Below are positions 28,393 through 37,812 of a DNA stretch of 64,000 nt, one piece after another. The stretch is from Psychroflexus salis (GTDB lineage: Bacteria > Bacteroidota > Bacteroidia > Flavobacteriales > Flavobacteriaceae). Both the position numbers and the translations under genes were made by a program. Position 1 is the stretch's first letter; the number at the start of each line of letters is the position of its first letter. The stretch lies in contig NZ_BMGL01000005.1 of NCBI RefSeq assembly GCF_014640175.1, forward strand, positions 62,001 through 126,000. The letters run 5' to 3'. The notes under the pieces are model-generated. The model was not told where the DNA came from. It searched no databases and was given only the letters and a program-made list of their open reading frames with translations.

Positions 28393-29487
28393 TTAAATTA
28401 CCGAACTATATACCTGAATTACTTGTTCTATTATTGTATTTGGATTAAATTCATTATTTACTTTTTCATGTAAAGCTTGTGCATCTTTTTCAGCTTCAAT
28501 AGGATTTTCTATATAAAACTGAATGGCTTCAGCTAAAGCTGTAGCATCGTTTGGGGCTACTAACTTACCGTAGTTTCCTATCACTTCAGCGCACTGTCCC
28601 ACATCAGTAACTACTACCGGTTTTTTTGCCATAGCATATTCAATTAATGCCATGGGTAGTGCTTCAACATCTGATGACAAAACAGCAATTTTAGATTGAT
28701 TAACAATATTGCTTACGTCTGAGCGTTGACCTAAGATTAAAACTTCTTGAGTTAAAGATGAATTACTTATTAATTTCTTAAGCGATTGAGCATATTCATC
28801 ATTTTTATTGTCTCCAACTAAAACCAACTTCCAGCTTTTATAAGCATCATTGTTTTTAATAATTTTAAACGCATTGATTAGATTAAAATGGTTTTTGAGT
28901 TTTCTTAGATTAGCAACACATACTATACATGGCTCATTTAACTTAAAAGTTCCTGAAATATTTTGATTAGTATCTGCCGATACAAAATTATTGATGTGGC
29001 TAATCGAATTGATCTTTAAATTGGTTTTTGACCATTTAACCAAATCATTACTCACACAAAATACATGCGAAAAATATTTTGAAACTTGTATTAGTATTTT
29101 ATTATTCAAATGTTTTGTTTCGTTTATTCGATTTCCATGGTGGTCGTGCCAGACTATTTTTAGGCTAGAATCCACTAATTTCAATAAAAAGGCGAAAAAA
29201 AAGGAACTCCCATGTGCATGAATTATGTTAACCTGATACTTGTTAATAAAATTCAATGTTTTCCTTAAAGCTACAAAGTCAAAAATTCTTTTTTTGTCAC
29301 TGTAATAATATACCGTTTTTGTATTTAATAAGCTTCTTAAAACTCCTTCCTTTCGCGTACACACCAAACCTGAAAAGGCGACTTTTCCGGCTAAGGTATT
29401 AGCAAGATTTACAGCCATACGCTCTCCTCCTCCCGCGTCTAGCGAGTCGATGAGTTGGATCACTCGGATTGTATTCTTTTTGGGCAT
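28393..29487 (-). CDS. Family 4 glycosyltransferase
   Basis: The 364-residue GT-B enzyme begins IRVIQLIDSLDAGGGERMAVNLA, the acceptor-side glycine-rich loop of GT4 enzymes, and has AVLSSDVEALPMALIEYAMA and KPVVVTDVGQCAEVI in the donor domain. It has repeat-rich DNA on both sides (28050-28392 and 29488-29731) and so looks like a separately transcribed module. The donor and acceptor are unknown. Confidence 0.88.
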   Translation of the reverse strand: MPKKNTIRVIQLIDSLDAGGGERMAVNLANTLAGKVAFSGLVCTRKEGVLRSLLNTKTVYYYSDKKRIFDFVALRKTLNFINKYQVNIIHAHGSSFFFAFLLKLVDSSLKIVWHDHHGNRINETKHLNNKILIQVSKYFSHVFCVSNDLVKWSKTNLKINSISHINNFVSADTNQNISGTFKLNEPCIVCVANLRKLKNHFNLINAFKIIKNNDAYKSWKLVLVGDNKNDEYAQSLKKLISNSSLTQEVLILGQRSDVSNIVNQSKIAVLSSDVEALPMALIEYAMAKKPVVVTDVGQCAEVIGNYGKLVAPNDATALAEAIQFYIENPIEAEKDAQALHEKVNNEFNPNTIIEQVIQVYSSVI

Positions 29488-29492
29488 TTTTT

Positions 29493-29520
29493 TAGTTGTT
29501 GGTTTTCAGTTGTTGGTTGT
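29493..29520. repeat. G/T-rich tract next to a start codon
   Basis: GTTGTTGG-type words start 6-8 bases upstream of the ATG at 29487 (read as CCAACAAC words in the transcript). This is one of a family of such tracts found next to start codons in this locus. Confidence 0.6.
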
Positions 29521-29523
29521 CTT

Positions 29524-29622
29524 ACCGATTCACTACGTTTATCGGGATTAATTCCCATGACTATCGATACATCGAGAGATTGGGCAGGCGATTACGCAAT
29601 TATAAATTGCTATTTCATTAGA
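29524..29622. repeat. About 100-bp dispersed repeat, copy 1
   Basis: The block contains TCGGGATTAATTCCCATG and GGGCAGGCGATTACGCAATT and ends at a GCAATT-ATA-AATTGC dyad. Related copies lie at 46761-46860 and 47005-47103. The 5' hairpin arm is degenerate here. Confidence 0.8.
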
Positions 29623-29731
29623 GTTGTTACTTACTTTTAAACTATTATTTCATAAAATATAATGAAATAGGTTTATTGTGTAACTTACTATGACAAACTT
29701 TATATGAACTTTAGTTTTAAAATGCACAATA

Positions 29732-30853
29732 TTAAGTGGCCAATAGTTTTTTTACTTCTTTTTCAAACTTATCTAAGGTATATTGCCTTGACCATTGGGC
29801 TGCTTTTTCGGCCATGTGTTCCAATTGACTTGGTTGATTGATTAGCGATTGAATACTACTTGCTGATTCATTTAGTTTAGTATCCTGCATCAAAATACCA
29901 CGTTTCCCATTATCTAGCATCCAAGGTACACAGGAAATAGGAGTAACTATAGGAATACAGCCCCAAAACATGGCTTCCGCTACTACTTTTGGCCAGCCTT
30001 CTGATTTGCTAGGTAAGATTAAAAAATGAGCCTGTTGTATGGCTTTTTTTACTTTTTGTTTGGGTTGATTTCCATAAATCAATACCGTATCCGTTAATTG
30101 ATGAAGCTGGATGTAATTGCTTACAGCTTCTCGTTCAGTTCCATCCCCATAGATGTGTAAAATTGCATCTTTACCTTTTTGTTGCAATTCCTGCACGAAT
30201 TGAATGGCCTTTAAAGGTTGTTTGCCAGGTGCTAAACTGCCTACAAAACAAAAATGAAGTGTTTGGGTATAATTTCTAATCTTGATAGGTTCTTTCTCGC
30301 TTTCTTGATAAGTAGCCGTAAAAAAAGCTTTGATGTTTTGTGTTTGATTTGGCCAGTTACCGTAGACTAAGACCTGCATTTTTTTTGTGAGTAAAGTATT
30401 GCTCAAAATCCATTTTTGAAGTTTATAGCTCCAAGGTTGCTTTGCTTTTGGATCCCAATTGCCAGCATATTTAGCCGTTTTTGGGGTTTTAGGAAATAAA
30501 ATTTGAACGAAACAACCCAATAAACCCATGCTTCCTGGACACCGCAAATGAATATGATCGGCTTGTTTCATGGCTTTGTAAAGCGTACTTAAAATTTTAG
30601 GCAGTTTAGTTAAAGTTGATAATTTTTCTTTCAAGCCAATTAATGAAAATGCCGGAACTTCCTCGATAGAAATATTAGGGTGTTTATAAGCTAAACTGAT
30701 GTTTTGATCAAAGTTATTCGATACAGGCGCAACAATATTAACTTGATCTACATGTTTCAACCATACATTCATTTCTCGGACATAAGGTGCGTAGGCGTAA
30801 AGGTGATCGTTGACTTGATAATGATTGGTATGTGAGATGATCAGGAAGGTCAT
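29732..30853 (-). CDS. Family 4 glycosyltransferase
   Basis: The 373-residue GT-B enzyme shows CFVGSLAPGKQPLKAIQF at the start of the donor domain and LILPSKSEGWPKVVAEAMFW with IPIVTPISCVPWML as the EX7E region. Its ATG overlaps the stop of the interrupted sulfotransferase gene (TAATG at 30851-30855), showing these were once coupled. The sugar is unknown. Confidence 0.87.
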   Translation of the reverse strand: MTFLIISHTNHYQVNDHLYAYAPYVREMNVWLKHVDQVNIVAPVSNNFDQNISLAYKHPNISIEEVPAFSLIGLKEKLSTLTKLPKILSTLYKAMKQADHIHLRCPGSMGLLGCFVQILFPKTPKTAKYAGNWDPKAKQPWSYKLQKWILSNTLLTKKMQVLVYGNWPNQTQNIKAFFTATYQESEKEPIKIRNYTQTLHFCFVGSLAPGKQPLKAIQFVQELQQKGKDAILHIYGDGTEREAVSNYIQLHQLTDTVLIYGNQPKQKVKKAIQQAHFLILPSKSEGWPKVVAEAMFWGCIPIVTPISCVPWMLDNGKRGILMQDTKLNESASSIQSLINQPSQLEHMAEKAAQWSRQYTLDKFEKEVKKLLAT

Positions 30854-31644
30854 TAAGTATATTTATAATATGTTAAAGGCTCTTGAAGGAGTTTATTAAT
30901 TAATTTAATTTCATCATTAGTATATTTACTTTTATAATGAGACCAACCTATTTTTCTAATTTGTCTGTTTTTTACTTGAGAAGCATGATATTCTGAAAAA
31001 TCAAGGCCAAAATCTTTAAGCAAGTTTCTCATGAATTTTTCTGGATTATCGCACAAATCTTCATAAAAGACTAGTTTTCTCTTTACTGATTTTGAATTAT
31101 TAAAAACTCTCATATAGTAACTTGAATAAAACTCGATTTTATCCTTTTTGGACAACTTTTTATATTCCAGAGGCTTGTCTTTATAAAACCATTGTTGTTT
31201 TATGTAGGAACTTACAACAACCCTAGGGTCTCTTTCGATCCATAATATTTCAAATTGATCAAATATATTATCGAAAACATTTTTTCTTAAATCGCCCGTC
31301 ACTTTTGTGATAAAATGAGATTTATTACTTCTTGTTTTGATGAGATTGATCACAAAATTAAGCTTATCTATTTCTGATGATGTTGGATTATGTTTATCAC
31401 TAAACTCTTTAATATAATAGTTCCAAAAATTATAAGCCTAAGCTGGTTTTGGTGTTTTAGGTAAATCAGAAATATCAATTCCAAATAAATTTGATCTATA
31501 CAAAAAATTAAAATAAGCTAACATCGTTAAATTTGGATATCTATTTAACCAACCTGATATCCAAGTAAAATCTTGATGATAGCTGAATAATTGACTCAGC
31601 AAAGTTGTACCGGATCGACCTGGACCATTTATTATGATATTCAT
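30853..31644 (-). pseudogene. Sulfotransferase gene interrupted by an in-frame TAG
   Basis: The N-terminal part MNIIINGPGRSGTTLLSQLF holds the PAPS 5'-phosphosulphate loop (GPGRSGTT). After 68 codons a TAG at 31438-31440 stops the frame, but the same frame continues without interruption (AYNFWNYYIKEFSD...) to the TAA at 30853, including ILWIERDPRVVVSSYI, the 3'-phosphate motif. The two parts add up to 263 sense codons, a normal size. The stop follows KPA, where a GAG glutamate codon would suit the family pattern, so one base change would explain it. Start and stop overlap their neighbours (ATGA at 31641-31644), so operon structure is intact. Confidence 0.8.
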
Positions 31645-32792
31645 TTTATTTTTATTAGGTTATTATACATCTCAACATTCTGATTCATTAGCACCTCTAA
31701 ACTAAAGCGTTTTTTAACATCTTGAATAGCATTCTGTCCCATTTGATGAGCTTCTTTTCTGTTTTGCAGCATATAGATGACTTGTTTGGCTAAATCACCA
31801 ATATCTAAAGGATTACACAATAGTCCTGTTTCACCATGTTTTACCGCTTCTGGCCCCGGACCTAAATTGCTAGCTACAAAGGCTTTGCCCATGCTCAATA
31901 CTTCTATCCAGGCTAAGGGCATGGCTTCCATGTGCGATGGATAGGCACAAACTTCCGCTTTTTCTATTTCTTTGGGTATTTGTGTATTTTCTATAGGACC
32001 TAAAAAATGAATATCCTTTTTAACTTCATCTGGTATTTCAGTTTTTAAGTAATCTAGATATGAATCTTGTGTGCCTCGAATTTTTGTATCACGACCTGCT
32101 ATAACGAGATAGGCTTCTGGTATAGCTTGTTTGATTTGGGGCATGGCTTTAACGAGTTGCCTTATGCCTTTCTTTTCACATATTGAACCTGCAAAAAAGA
32201 TGCGGCCTTTTATCTCTTTAGATAAATCCGCTTTGTAAAACATGTCTAAGTTAGCGGGATTAAAAATTACTTCTCCACGTTTAGATTCAAAATCTAAAAA
32301 TTTAGCCGTATGATTCAGCACATATTTACTTACACCTATGATATGGTCAGCTTTTTGGAAACTACGCTTTTCTTGATAAGCTTTCCAAGTTTCTACATCT
32401 CTATTTTCAGACTCTGCAAAGAAATGATGACCGCCATTCATTCGTATTAAATACTTTATTCCTTTTATTTTTTTTATAAATGCTAGGCCTAATTCGGTTG
32501 CTTCAACTACATCTATGGGTTGGTTTTGATGTATTTTTTTTATTAACTTGTCAAAGTTACGACTATTGTAAAACCAAGAAAAGCCTTTAGCTTGGGATGG
32601 TTTTAACCGATAAATATCAACCCCATTTATGGTTTTAGTTTCTTCTTTATGTTCATAAATATTAATGCCAACTATGCTCACTTTATGGTTGTTCCTAACT
32701 AAGTATTCAGCTAAGGATTTTATAAATGTACCAACGCCACCATGAGGAAAGCCTTTTTTTGGATATTCTTGAGTTTTAAAAAGTATATGCAT
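31641..32792 (-). CDS. Family 4 glycosyltransferase
   Basis: The 383-residue GT-B enzyme begins MHILFKTQEYPKKGFPHGGV and has FAGSICEKKGIRQLVKAMPQI and MEAMPLAWIEVLSMGKAFVAS in the donor domain. A 24-codon relative of its N-terminus survives as a remnant at 36338-36430. The stop overlaps the start of the interrupted sulfotransferase gene by four bases. The donor sugar is unknown. Confidence 0.88.
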   Translation of the reverse strand: MHILFKTQEYPKKGFPHGGVGTFIKSLAEYLVRNNHKVSIVGINIYEHKEETKTINGVDIYRLKPSQAKGFSWFYNSRNFDKLIKKIHQNQPIDVVEATELGLAFIKKIKGIKYLIRMNGGHHFFAESENRDVETWKAYQEKRSFQKADHIIGVSKYVLNHTAKFLDFESKRGEVIFNPANLDMFYKADLSKEIKGRIFFAGSICEKKGIRQLVKAMPQIKQAIPEAYLVIAGRDTKIRGTQDSYLDYLKTEIPDEVKKDIHFLGPIENTQIPKEIEKAEVCAYPSHMEAMPLAWIEVLSMGKAFVASNLGPGPEAVKHGETGLLCNPLDIGDLAKQVIYMLQNRKEAHQMGQNAIQDVKKRFSLEVLMNQNVEMYNNLIKIK

Positions 32793-32800
32793 TTTGATAG

Positions 32801-33703
32801 TTAAATATTATAGTCAAAATATTTTTTTATTGTTGATTTTAAAAAGTTATAATTTTCATTTAAAATCAGGCTTCGTGAAATACCATTATTATTTTGCGGT
32901 TTTTGATTATTAAATGTTTTTGATTTAGTTTTTTTTAAAGTGAATTTTTCACCAAGTTCAGCTTTTAATCTTTTTAATATATATTTATTTCTATCTTTCA
33001 AATCTTCATATCTCAACATTAAAATTTGATTATTAGATTTTGCATAAGTGTAAGGTTTATAATTTTCAAAAGCCCAGCCTATAATATATTTCATTAGTAT
33101 ATTGTCTGTTTCTAAGTATATTGTTTTCAATTTTTTAAATTCTTTAGGATATTTTTCAACAGCTTTATACTTTATCAAACTATCTCCAGAAATTCCATAA
33201 TTATAATTAATGTTACTCAATGAAGTATCCAAAGGGTTCCTAATCAAATAAAAAATAATGATATCCTTTTGTTCAGTAAAAAAATCAATTTTTTCCTTTA
33301 AAAAGAATATTTTAAAAATTTTTCGTTCATATAAAAATTTAAATTCTTTTGAAAACACATTCCATGTAGAATTTATATTTATGTTGCCATTAACTAATTT
33401 ACTCCAATAAGCATTTAATTTTTTATTTTCACTATTACTTAAGTTTATAAAGTGAAAGTTATCATTATTTATCGGAAGTTTATTTTTATAAACATTATTG
33501 TTAAAGAAACAATCATAAGGTTGATTTATATGTTTAGCACGAAGAGATAATAAGATTGATTCTACAAACCAAGTACTACCACTCCTGCTGGATGTTAGAA
33601 TTACAATATTTTTTTTCTTTTTAATTCTATAACCTATTCTGCCTAATGTATTAAATAGAATAATTCTAATATTTTTTTTAAAAATATTTTTTAGCTGATC
33701 CAT
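32801..33703 (-). CDS. Sulfotransferase family protein
   Basis: The 300-residue protein has the PAPS-binding loop IVILTSSRSGSTWFVES (about residues 32-48) and a second nucleotide motif IIIFYLIRNPLDTSLSNI (about 148-165). It would add sulphate to a glycan or lipid-linked sugar in the cytoplasm. It overlaps the upstream FemAB-like gene by 13 bases and is 8 bases before the next glycosyltransferase. The very lysine- and asparagine-rich composition suits the AT-rich locus. Confidence 0.85.
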   Translation of the reverse strand: MDQLKNIFKKNIRIILFNTLGRIGYRIKKKKNIVILTSSRSGSTWFVESILLSLRAKHINQPYDCFFNNNVYKNKLPINNDNFHFINLSNSENKKLNAYWSKLVNGNININSTWNVFSKEFKFLYERKIFKIFFLKEKIDFFTEQKDIIIFYLIRNPLDTSLSNINYNYGISGDSLIKYKAVEKYPKEFKKLKTIYLETDNILMKYIIGWAFENYKPYTYAKSNNQILMLRYEDLKDRNKYILKRLKAELGEKFTLKKTKSKTFNNQKPQNNNGISRSLILNENYNFLKSTIKKYFDYNI

Positions 33704-34764
33704 TTTGAAACCTTAGTTTTATATTTTTTTAGAAAACGATCTGCCACTTTAAAACTAATATAAAGTAAATTATTGTGTATAATATGATAATCAGGCTCTA
33801 CAAAATAAATTTCTTCAGCTCCAAATTTGCTTTTAAAATCTTTTACACCTTTTGAACCACCCATTGAAATATTGTAACCTTTATAACCTTTAGAAATTGA
33901 TAATTTTATGTTTTCTGAATGTATAGAATATCCTGCTTTTGTATCAGGTTTTAAACGCATAGTACCTCCAAATAAATAAACTTGGTAGTTATTTGTATCA
34001 ATAGTAAAACCTGTACTTACTATTTTATCATTTAAAACAGTATAGTTACAAATAAGCTTATCTTTTCTTAATAAAAAATTGAAGGGTTTTTTTAAACTCG
34101 AATAAGACTTTACTGAGTAATTATTTTCACTAGCATTTAATTCTATTAACTTATAAATATCTGATAACCTAAAGTCATTATTTTTACCAAAGGTATTGGT
34201 GTAGCTATTTTTTCTATAAGATAATCTAATATTCCGCCTAACCTGAGCTTTTAAAGTTAAGAGATACTCTTCGAAATCATTAAATTTTTCAAGATCAACC
34301 CAATTCATCCCATAACCTGCATAAACATATTTAAAAATTTTACCTAATTTAAATTTATAAGGAACCTTATTTTTTAAGTCAGTCTGAAATGTAAAGTCTT
34401 TAATTTTTGGGTGATTTGAAAATGGAATAGATACTTGTAAAGCTGTACTTTTTAGGACTTTAGACCTTTTAATCGCAAAATTTAATATCTTTTTAAAAAC
34501 GTCAGTTTCTACTTCTTTACTAACTATTGGCCCTTGTGGTATAATATAAAATTTAAATATACTTTTTCTGGCTATTACGGCAAGATAGCCCCCTAAAATC
34601 TCTTTGTCATCAGATATACATAATACTAGATCAAGGTCAAACCCGTAGGCTTTATATGAAGAAAGCCAGGTCGGGTCTTGCAGATGATTTCCAAGAAGTT
34701 GAGACTGATTGAATTCATCCCATTTTTTAAACCATTTTTTGTCTTTTGTATGAAATATATTCAT
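33691..34764 (-). CDS. FemAB-like GNAT-fold acyltransferase
   Basis: The 357-residue protein resembles FemAB/CelD-type transferases with two GNAT modules: AVIARKSIFKFYIIPQGPIVS in the first and TGFTIDTNNYQVYLFGGTMR followed by GYNISMGGSKGVKDFKSKFGA in the second. In polysaccharide loci such enzymes are thought to attach an amino acid or acyl group to an amino sugar. That role here is inference. Start and stop overlap neighbours (ATGA at 34761-34764). Confidence 0.75.
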   Translation of the reverse strand: MNIFHTKDKKWFKKWDEFNQSQLLGNHLQDPTWLSSYKAYGFDLDLVLCISDDKEILGGYLAVIARKSIFKFYIIPQGPIVSKEVETDVFKKILNFAIKRSKVLKSTALQVSIPFSNHPKIKDFTFQTDLKNKVPYKFKLGKIFKYVYAGYGMNWVDLEKFNDFEEYLLTLKAQVRRNIRLSYRKNSYTNTFGKNNDFRLSDIYKLIELNASENNYSVKSYSSLKKPFNFLLRKDKLICNYTVLNDKIVSTGFTIDTNNYQVYLFGGTMRLKPDTKAGYSIHSENIKLSISKGYKGYNISMGGSKGVKDFKSKFGAEEIYFVEPDYHIIHNNLLYISFKVADRFLKKYKTKVSKWIS

Positions 34765-36338
34765 TTTATGTATCTTGTTAATAGATAATTTTTTTCTTTA
34801 AACACTACTTTGTTAGAAGCATCTAAAGTTAGTTCTGAATTAAAAAGGGGTCGCATGTATTCTATTAATTCCGTTAAAGTTGGGTTCCATAATTTTGATG
34901 ATTTAATGTGATGACTTAAAATCTTGAAATTATGTTCAACTGCTGGATTTACTGTGTGATCATCAATTAATAAACGTCCCTTATGATAATTTAATTTTAC
35001 TGAGAAATAAGTGTGTAATATTACAAAACCTTTATCTTTAAGGAGTTGATTTTGATTAGAATTACTTAATCCATTTTTAAAGTCATTGATTTCAACAGTT
35101 TGAAAAAGAAAGGTATTATTAATAAATGGAAATACTATTGGTTTATACATAGATAATGGAAATATCTTATTCTTATACTTTAATGACAGTAAAGGTGTAA
35201 TAACTAAAGATGATAAACGTACAATTTGCTTCAAAAAAAGAAATAGATTTTTAACATTCATGCGCTGTTTAAATGATTTGTATGATGAAGCTATCATTTT
35301 ATAAACAAGCACAGCTTTTTTAGATTCATAATAATAGAATAATACACCTTTAATCCTTAAAGACCATCGATGTACAAAACCAAAATGTTGGGTTGCTTTT
35401 AGTAGCTGATTTAAACTAAAACTATTGGCATCTAACTGGTTAAGGATGCCTTTTTGCGCACTAGCATTATCAATATAGGTCCAAAAAAAACTTATTTTTT
35501 TTGTCCTAGCAGTTTTCATAAAAGCTTCTATTGTTTTGTTTTTTTGAGATAGCGTAAAATTGTACGGCTGATAACCATGATCTATCCAAGTCTTTGCATT
35601 TTGTAGTGGTGTAAAATTTTCAAATTCTTTAAGTGCTTTTGTTTTTTCACGTATAGACTGTGTAAGTGAGTGATAAGCTAATTCGTGTCCATCTTGTTCC
35701 CAAGATTTTAATTCACATCTATCTGTTTCATAAGAAGCATTTGTTTCTCGTTTTGAGAATTGGTTAAGAAAAATCCCTTTGGTTGTTTTAATATGGTACT
35801 TTTTGAAAAAAGTCCTTATGGTTTTTAAATTATCGCGTGTATCAAAATCACAATGATCTGTAAAACAAACAACTGGAGTAAAACCAATCTTTGAACGACT
35901 GAACTCTAATGGATGCTTAGTAGCTAGTAACTTCAAAATTGAAAGGTTGATTGTATATTTGTGATGTTTGGTTATTTTTTGATTATTACTATTTTCATAC
36001 TGTGTATATGGATATTGATAAGGTTGGTTGAATAACCAATGCAATGTTGTATTATCAGGTGAAATTGTCCAAGCACCTTTTACTGTGTTAGCTTGTATGT
36101 AAAGACCATTAGACAGCTGTAAAATTTTTGGACATAACTCTGAAGCTAAATAACTTTTATTAGGTTTTACCCAAGTATAGTCATGATTTCTAAGCCTTAA
36201 AATAGGATATTTAAATTTAAATTTTAAGCTAAAACTATCTGAGAAATTCATCTCTGGTAGATGAATCCTATTCTCAAAATATTTAAAATTTATATTTTGA
36301 ATATAACCATCAAAGCAAATTTCAATACTCTTTATCAT
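34761..36338 (-). CDS. NodB-like polysaccharide deacetylase family protein
   Basis: The 525-residue protein contains VVCFTDHCDFDTRDNLKTIR (about residues 160-179), matching the catalytic aspartate and metal ligands of NodB-type deacetylases, and WEQDGHELAYHS (about 221-232), matching the histidine motif. The N-terminal 150 residues are beta-rich and the C-terminal part is not recognised. The ATG at 36338 overlaps the stop of a 30-codon remnant frame (TGATG), so translation may be coupled to it. The longer frame would use a TTG at 36347. Confidence 0.65.
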   Translation of the reverse strand: MIKSIEICFDGYIQNINFKYFENRIHLPEMNFSDSFSLKFKFKYPILRLRNHDYTWVKPNKSYLASELCPKILQLSNGLYIQANTVKGAWTISPDNTTLHWLFNQPYQYPYTQYENSNNQKITKHHKYTINLSILKLLATKHPLEFSRSKIGFTPVVCFTDHCDFDTRDNLKTIRTFFKKYHIKTTKGIFLNQFSKRETNASYETDRCELKSWEQDGHELAYHSLTQSIREKTKALKEFENFTPLQNAKTWIDHGYQPYNFTLSQKNKTIEAFMKTARTKKISFFWTYIDNASAQKGILNQLDANSFSLNQLLKATQHFGFVHRWSLRIKGVLFYYYESKKAVLVYKMIASSYKSFKQRMNVKNLFLFLKQIVRLSSLVITPLLSLKYKNKIFPLSMYKPIVFPFINNTFLFQTVEINDFKNGLSNSNQNQLLKDKGFVILHTYFSVKLNYHKGRLLIDDHTVNPAVEHNFKILSHHIKSSKLWNPTLTELIEYMRPLFNSELTLDASNKVVFKEKNYLLTRYIK

Positions 36339-36430
36339 CAATTGCAATCTAAAACTCTTATAAATGTCCCTACTCCACCATGTGGAAAGCCTTTTTTTGG
36401 ATATTCTGATGTTAAAAAAACAATGTGCAT
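36338..36430 (-). pseudogene. 30-codon remnant of a family 4 glycosyltransferase N-terminus
   Basis: The frame from the ATG at 36430 encodes MHIVFLTSEYPKKGFPHGGV followed by GTFI. Twenty-one of these first 24 residues are identical to the start of the glycosyltransferase at 31641-32792. Homology then stops, six unrelated residues follow, and a TGA overlaps the ATG of the deacetylase-like gene. This looks like the joint left when most of a glycosyltransferase gene was replaced by the genes now downstream. It may still act as a leader frame. Confidence 0.75.
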
Positions 36431-36432
36431 TT

Positions 36433-37812
36433 TTAGTTGTTTGTAAGGTATTGATTAATTAAATGGCTTGATGATACTCGAAGTTCTTTTGGAATAATTC
36501 GTTCACACCAGGTTTGCATATCTTCTTTTGTTTGTTGATGGTATTTACCCAAGTTCATGATAATTTCAGGTAAGTCTTTTTTATCATTCAACCAAATAAC
36601 GGGTGTAAGCTCTCCCATACTTCTAAAATGTTGAAATTTATAAACCCTTTTAATCGACCAATTTGAATTTGGTTTAACTTCATAATTTAAATAGATAGCA
36701 GGTTTATGATGCATGCCAAAATCTAAAGCCATGGTTGAGCCTACATTAATGACAGCATTAGCGTGTTCGCATAAGCTCGATAGTATATTTAAATCTGTTT
36801 CTTTAGGATAAACATCAGACCAATTTGAAGACATCACCCAATCTGCCCCTGTTTTTTTTATAATTTCAGGATATCGATCAATGATCTCTTGATATTTATC
36901 AAAGCCTTCTACAGGTACAGGCCTTAATAAAATTTGCCATTCAGTAGCTAGACCCGAACTGTATATTTCTTCAGCTATATCTTGTAAGTATTCCGGGTCA
37001 AAAGGCGAAGTAGTTTTATCGTCTCCACTAAAGCACAACCATTTTTTATTTAAGTCTAAATCATAAAATTCAGCCAACTTTTCTTTTGTCCATAAATAAG
37101 AGTCGTCATAATGAAACTGAAATTGTGGTGTACCTAGTATTTTTATTTGTTGATCTTTAATTTCAGGATAGTAGGTTGTTAATTCGTCTTTCATATAAGG
37201 ACTCCAAACCAAATATTCATCTGCTCTCAGAGCTAATCTAGCCTTAGGTAAATTATCCCACGAATAGATAGCTGTAAGCGTTTTTATACCTGCATCTTTA
37301 GCTGCAGCAAAAATTGGTGCAGCAATCACAGCACGTTGATGTGTACAAAATAATTTAGTGGGTTGATGCTCTTTAAAATAATTATAATAATATTGATATA
37401 CCTTTGAAGACCTTATAGCTTTTTGATATTGAATTTCTAAATTTTGAATTTGACCTTGAGAAATATAAAACTTCGAGCAGAATTCAACAATAGCATAAAA
37501 TAATTTAAGTTTTAGCGCATTTTTCTTAGGCATATAATTACTCAATATGCTTGAGTTAGTTTTTATTTTGGCATTATACTTTAATCGCACTAAATGGATA
37601 AGTTCACGGTAAAACTTTTCCTGAAAGCTTTCTTTATAGGTTTTTAGTTGTTCCAGTTTTATAGATTCATGTAAACTGAAATCATTAATAGTGTTTGGAT
37701 TAAAATTATGTAGTATTTTAATATCTACATCAAACTTATCAAAGTTACTTGAATATATGTAATTCCTGATTCCTACTCCATCAGGCATGAGTATGTAAAT
37801 CTCACTTTTCAT
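36433..37812 (-). CDS. GT-B-fold glycosyltransferase-like protein
   Basis: The 459-residue protein has a helical N-terminal half and a C-terminal half with KWLCFSGDDKTTSPFDPEYL, QILLRPVPVEGFDKY and ANAVINVGSTMALDFGMHHKPAIYLNY, a pattern of GT-B enzymes related to CDP-glycerol transferases and surface-carbohydrate synthesis proteins. The exact family is not certain. The ATG at 37812 overlaps the 3' end of asnB by 11 bases. It ends just before the glycosyltransferase remnant. Confidence 0.65.
   Translation of the reverse strand: MKSEIYILMPDGVGIRNYIYSSNFDKFDVDIKILHNFNPNTINDFSLHESIKLEQLKTYKESFQEKFYRELIHLVRLKYNAKIKTNSSILSNYMPKKNALKLKLFYAIVEFCSKFYISQGQIQNLEIQYQKAIRSSKVYQYYYNYFKEHQPTKLFCTHQRAVIAAPIFAAAKDAGIKTLTAIYSWDNLPKARLALRADEYLVWSPYMKDELTTYYPEIKDQQIKILGTPQFQFHYDDSYLWTKEKLAEFYDLDLNKKWLCFSGDDKTTSPFDPEYLQDIAEEIYSSGLATEWQILLRPVPVEGFDKYQEIIDRYPEIIKKTGADWVMSSNWSDVYPKETDLNILSSLCEHANAVINVGSTMALDFGMHHKPAIYLNYEVKPNSNWSIKRVYKFQHFRSMGELTPVIWLNDKKDLPEIIMNLGKYHQQTKEDMQTWCERIIPKELRVSSSHLINQYLTNN

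Noticed and set aside
29455-29640. Open frame of 61 codons on the plus strand
   Set aside because: It runs through the dispersed repeat and antisense to the start of a glycosyltransferase; composition is not protein-like.
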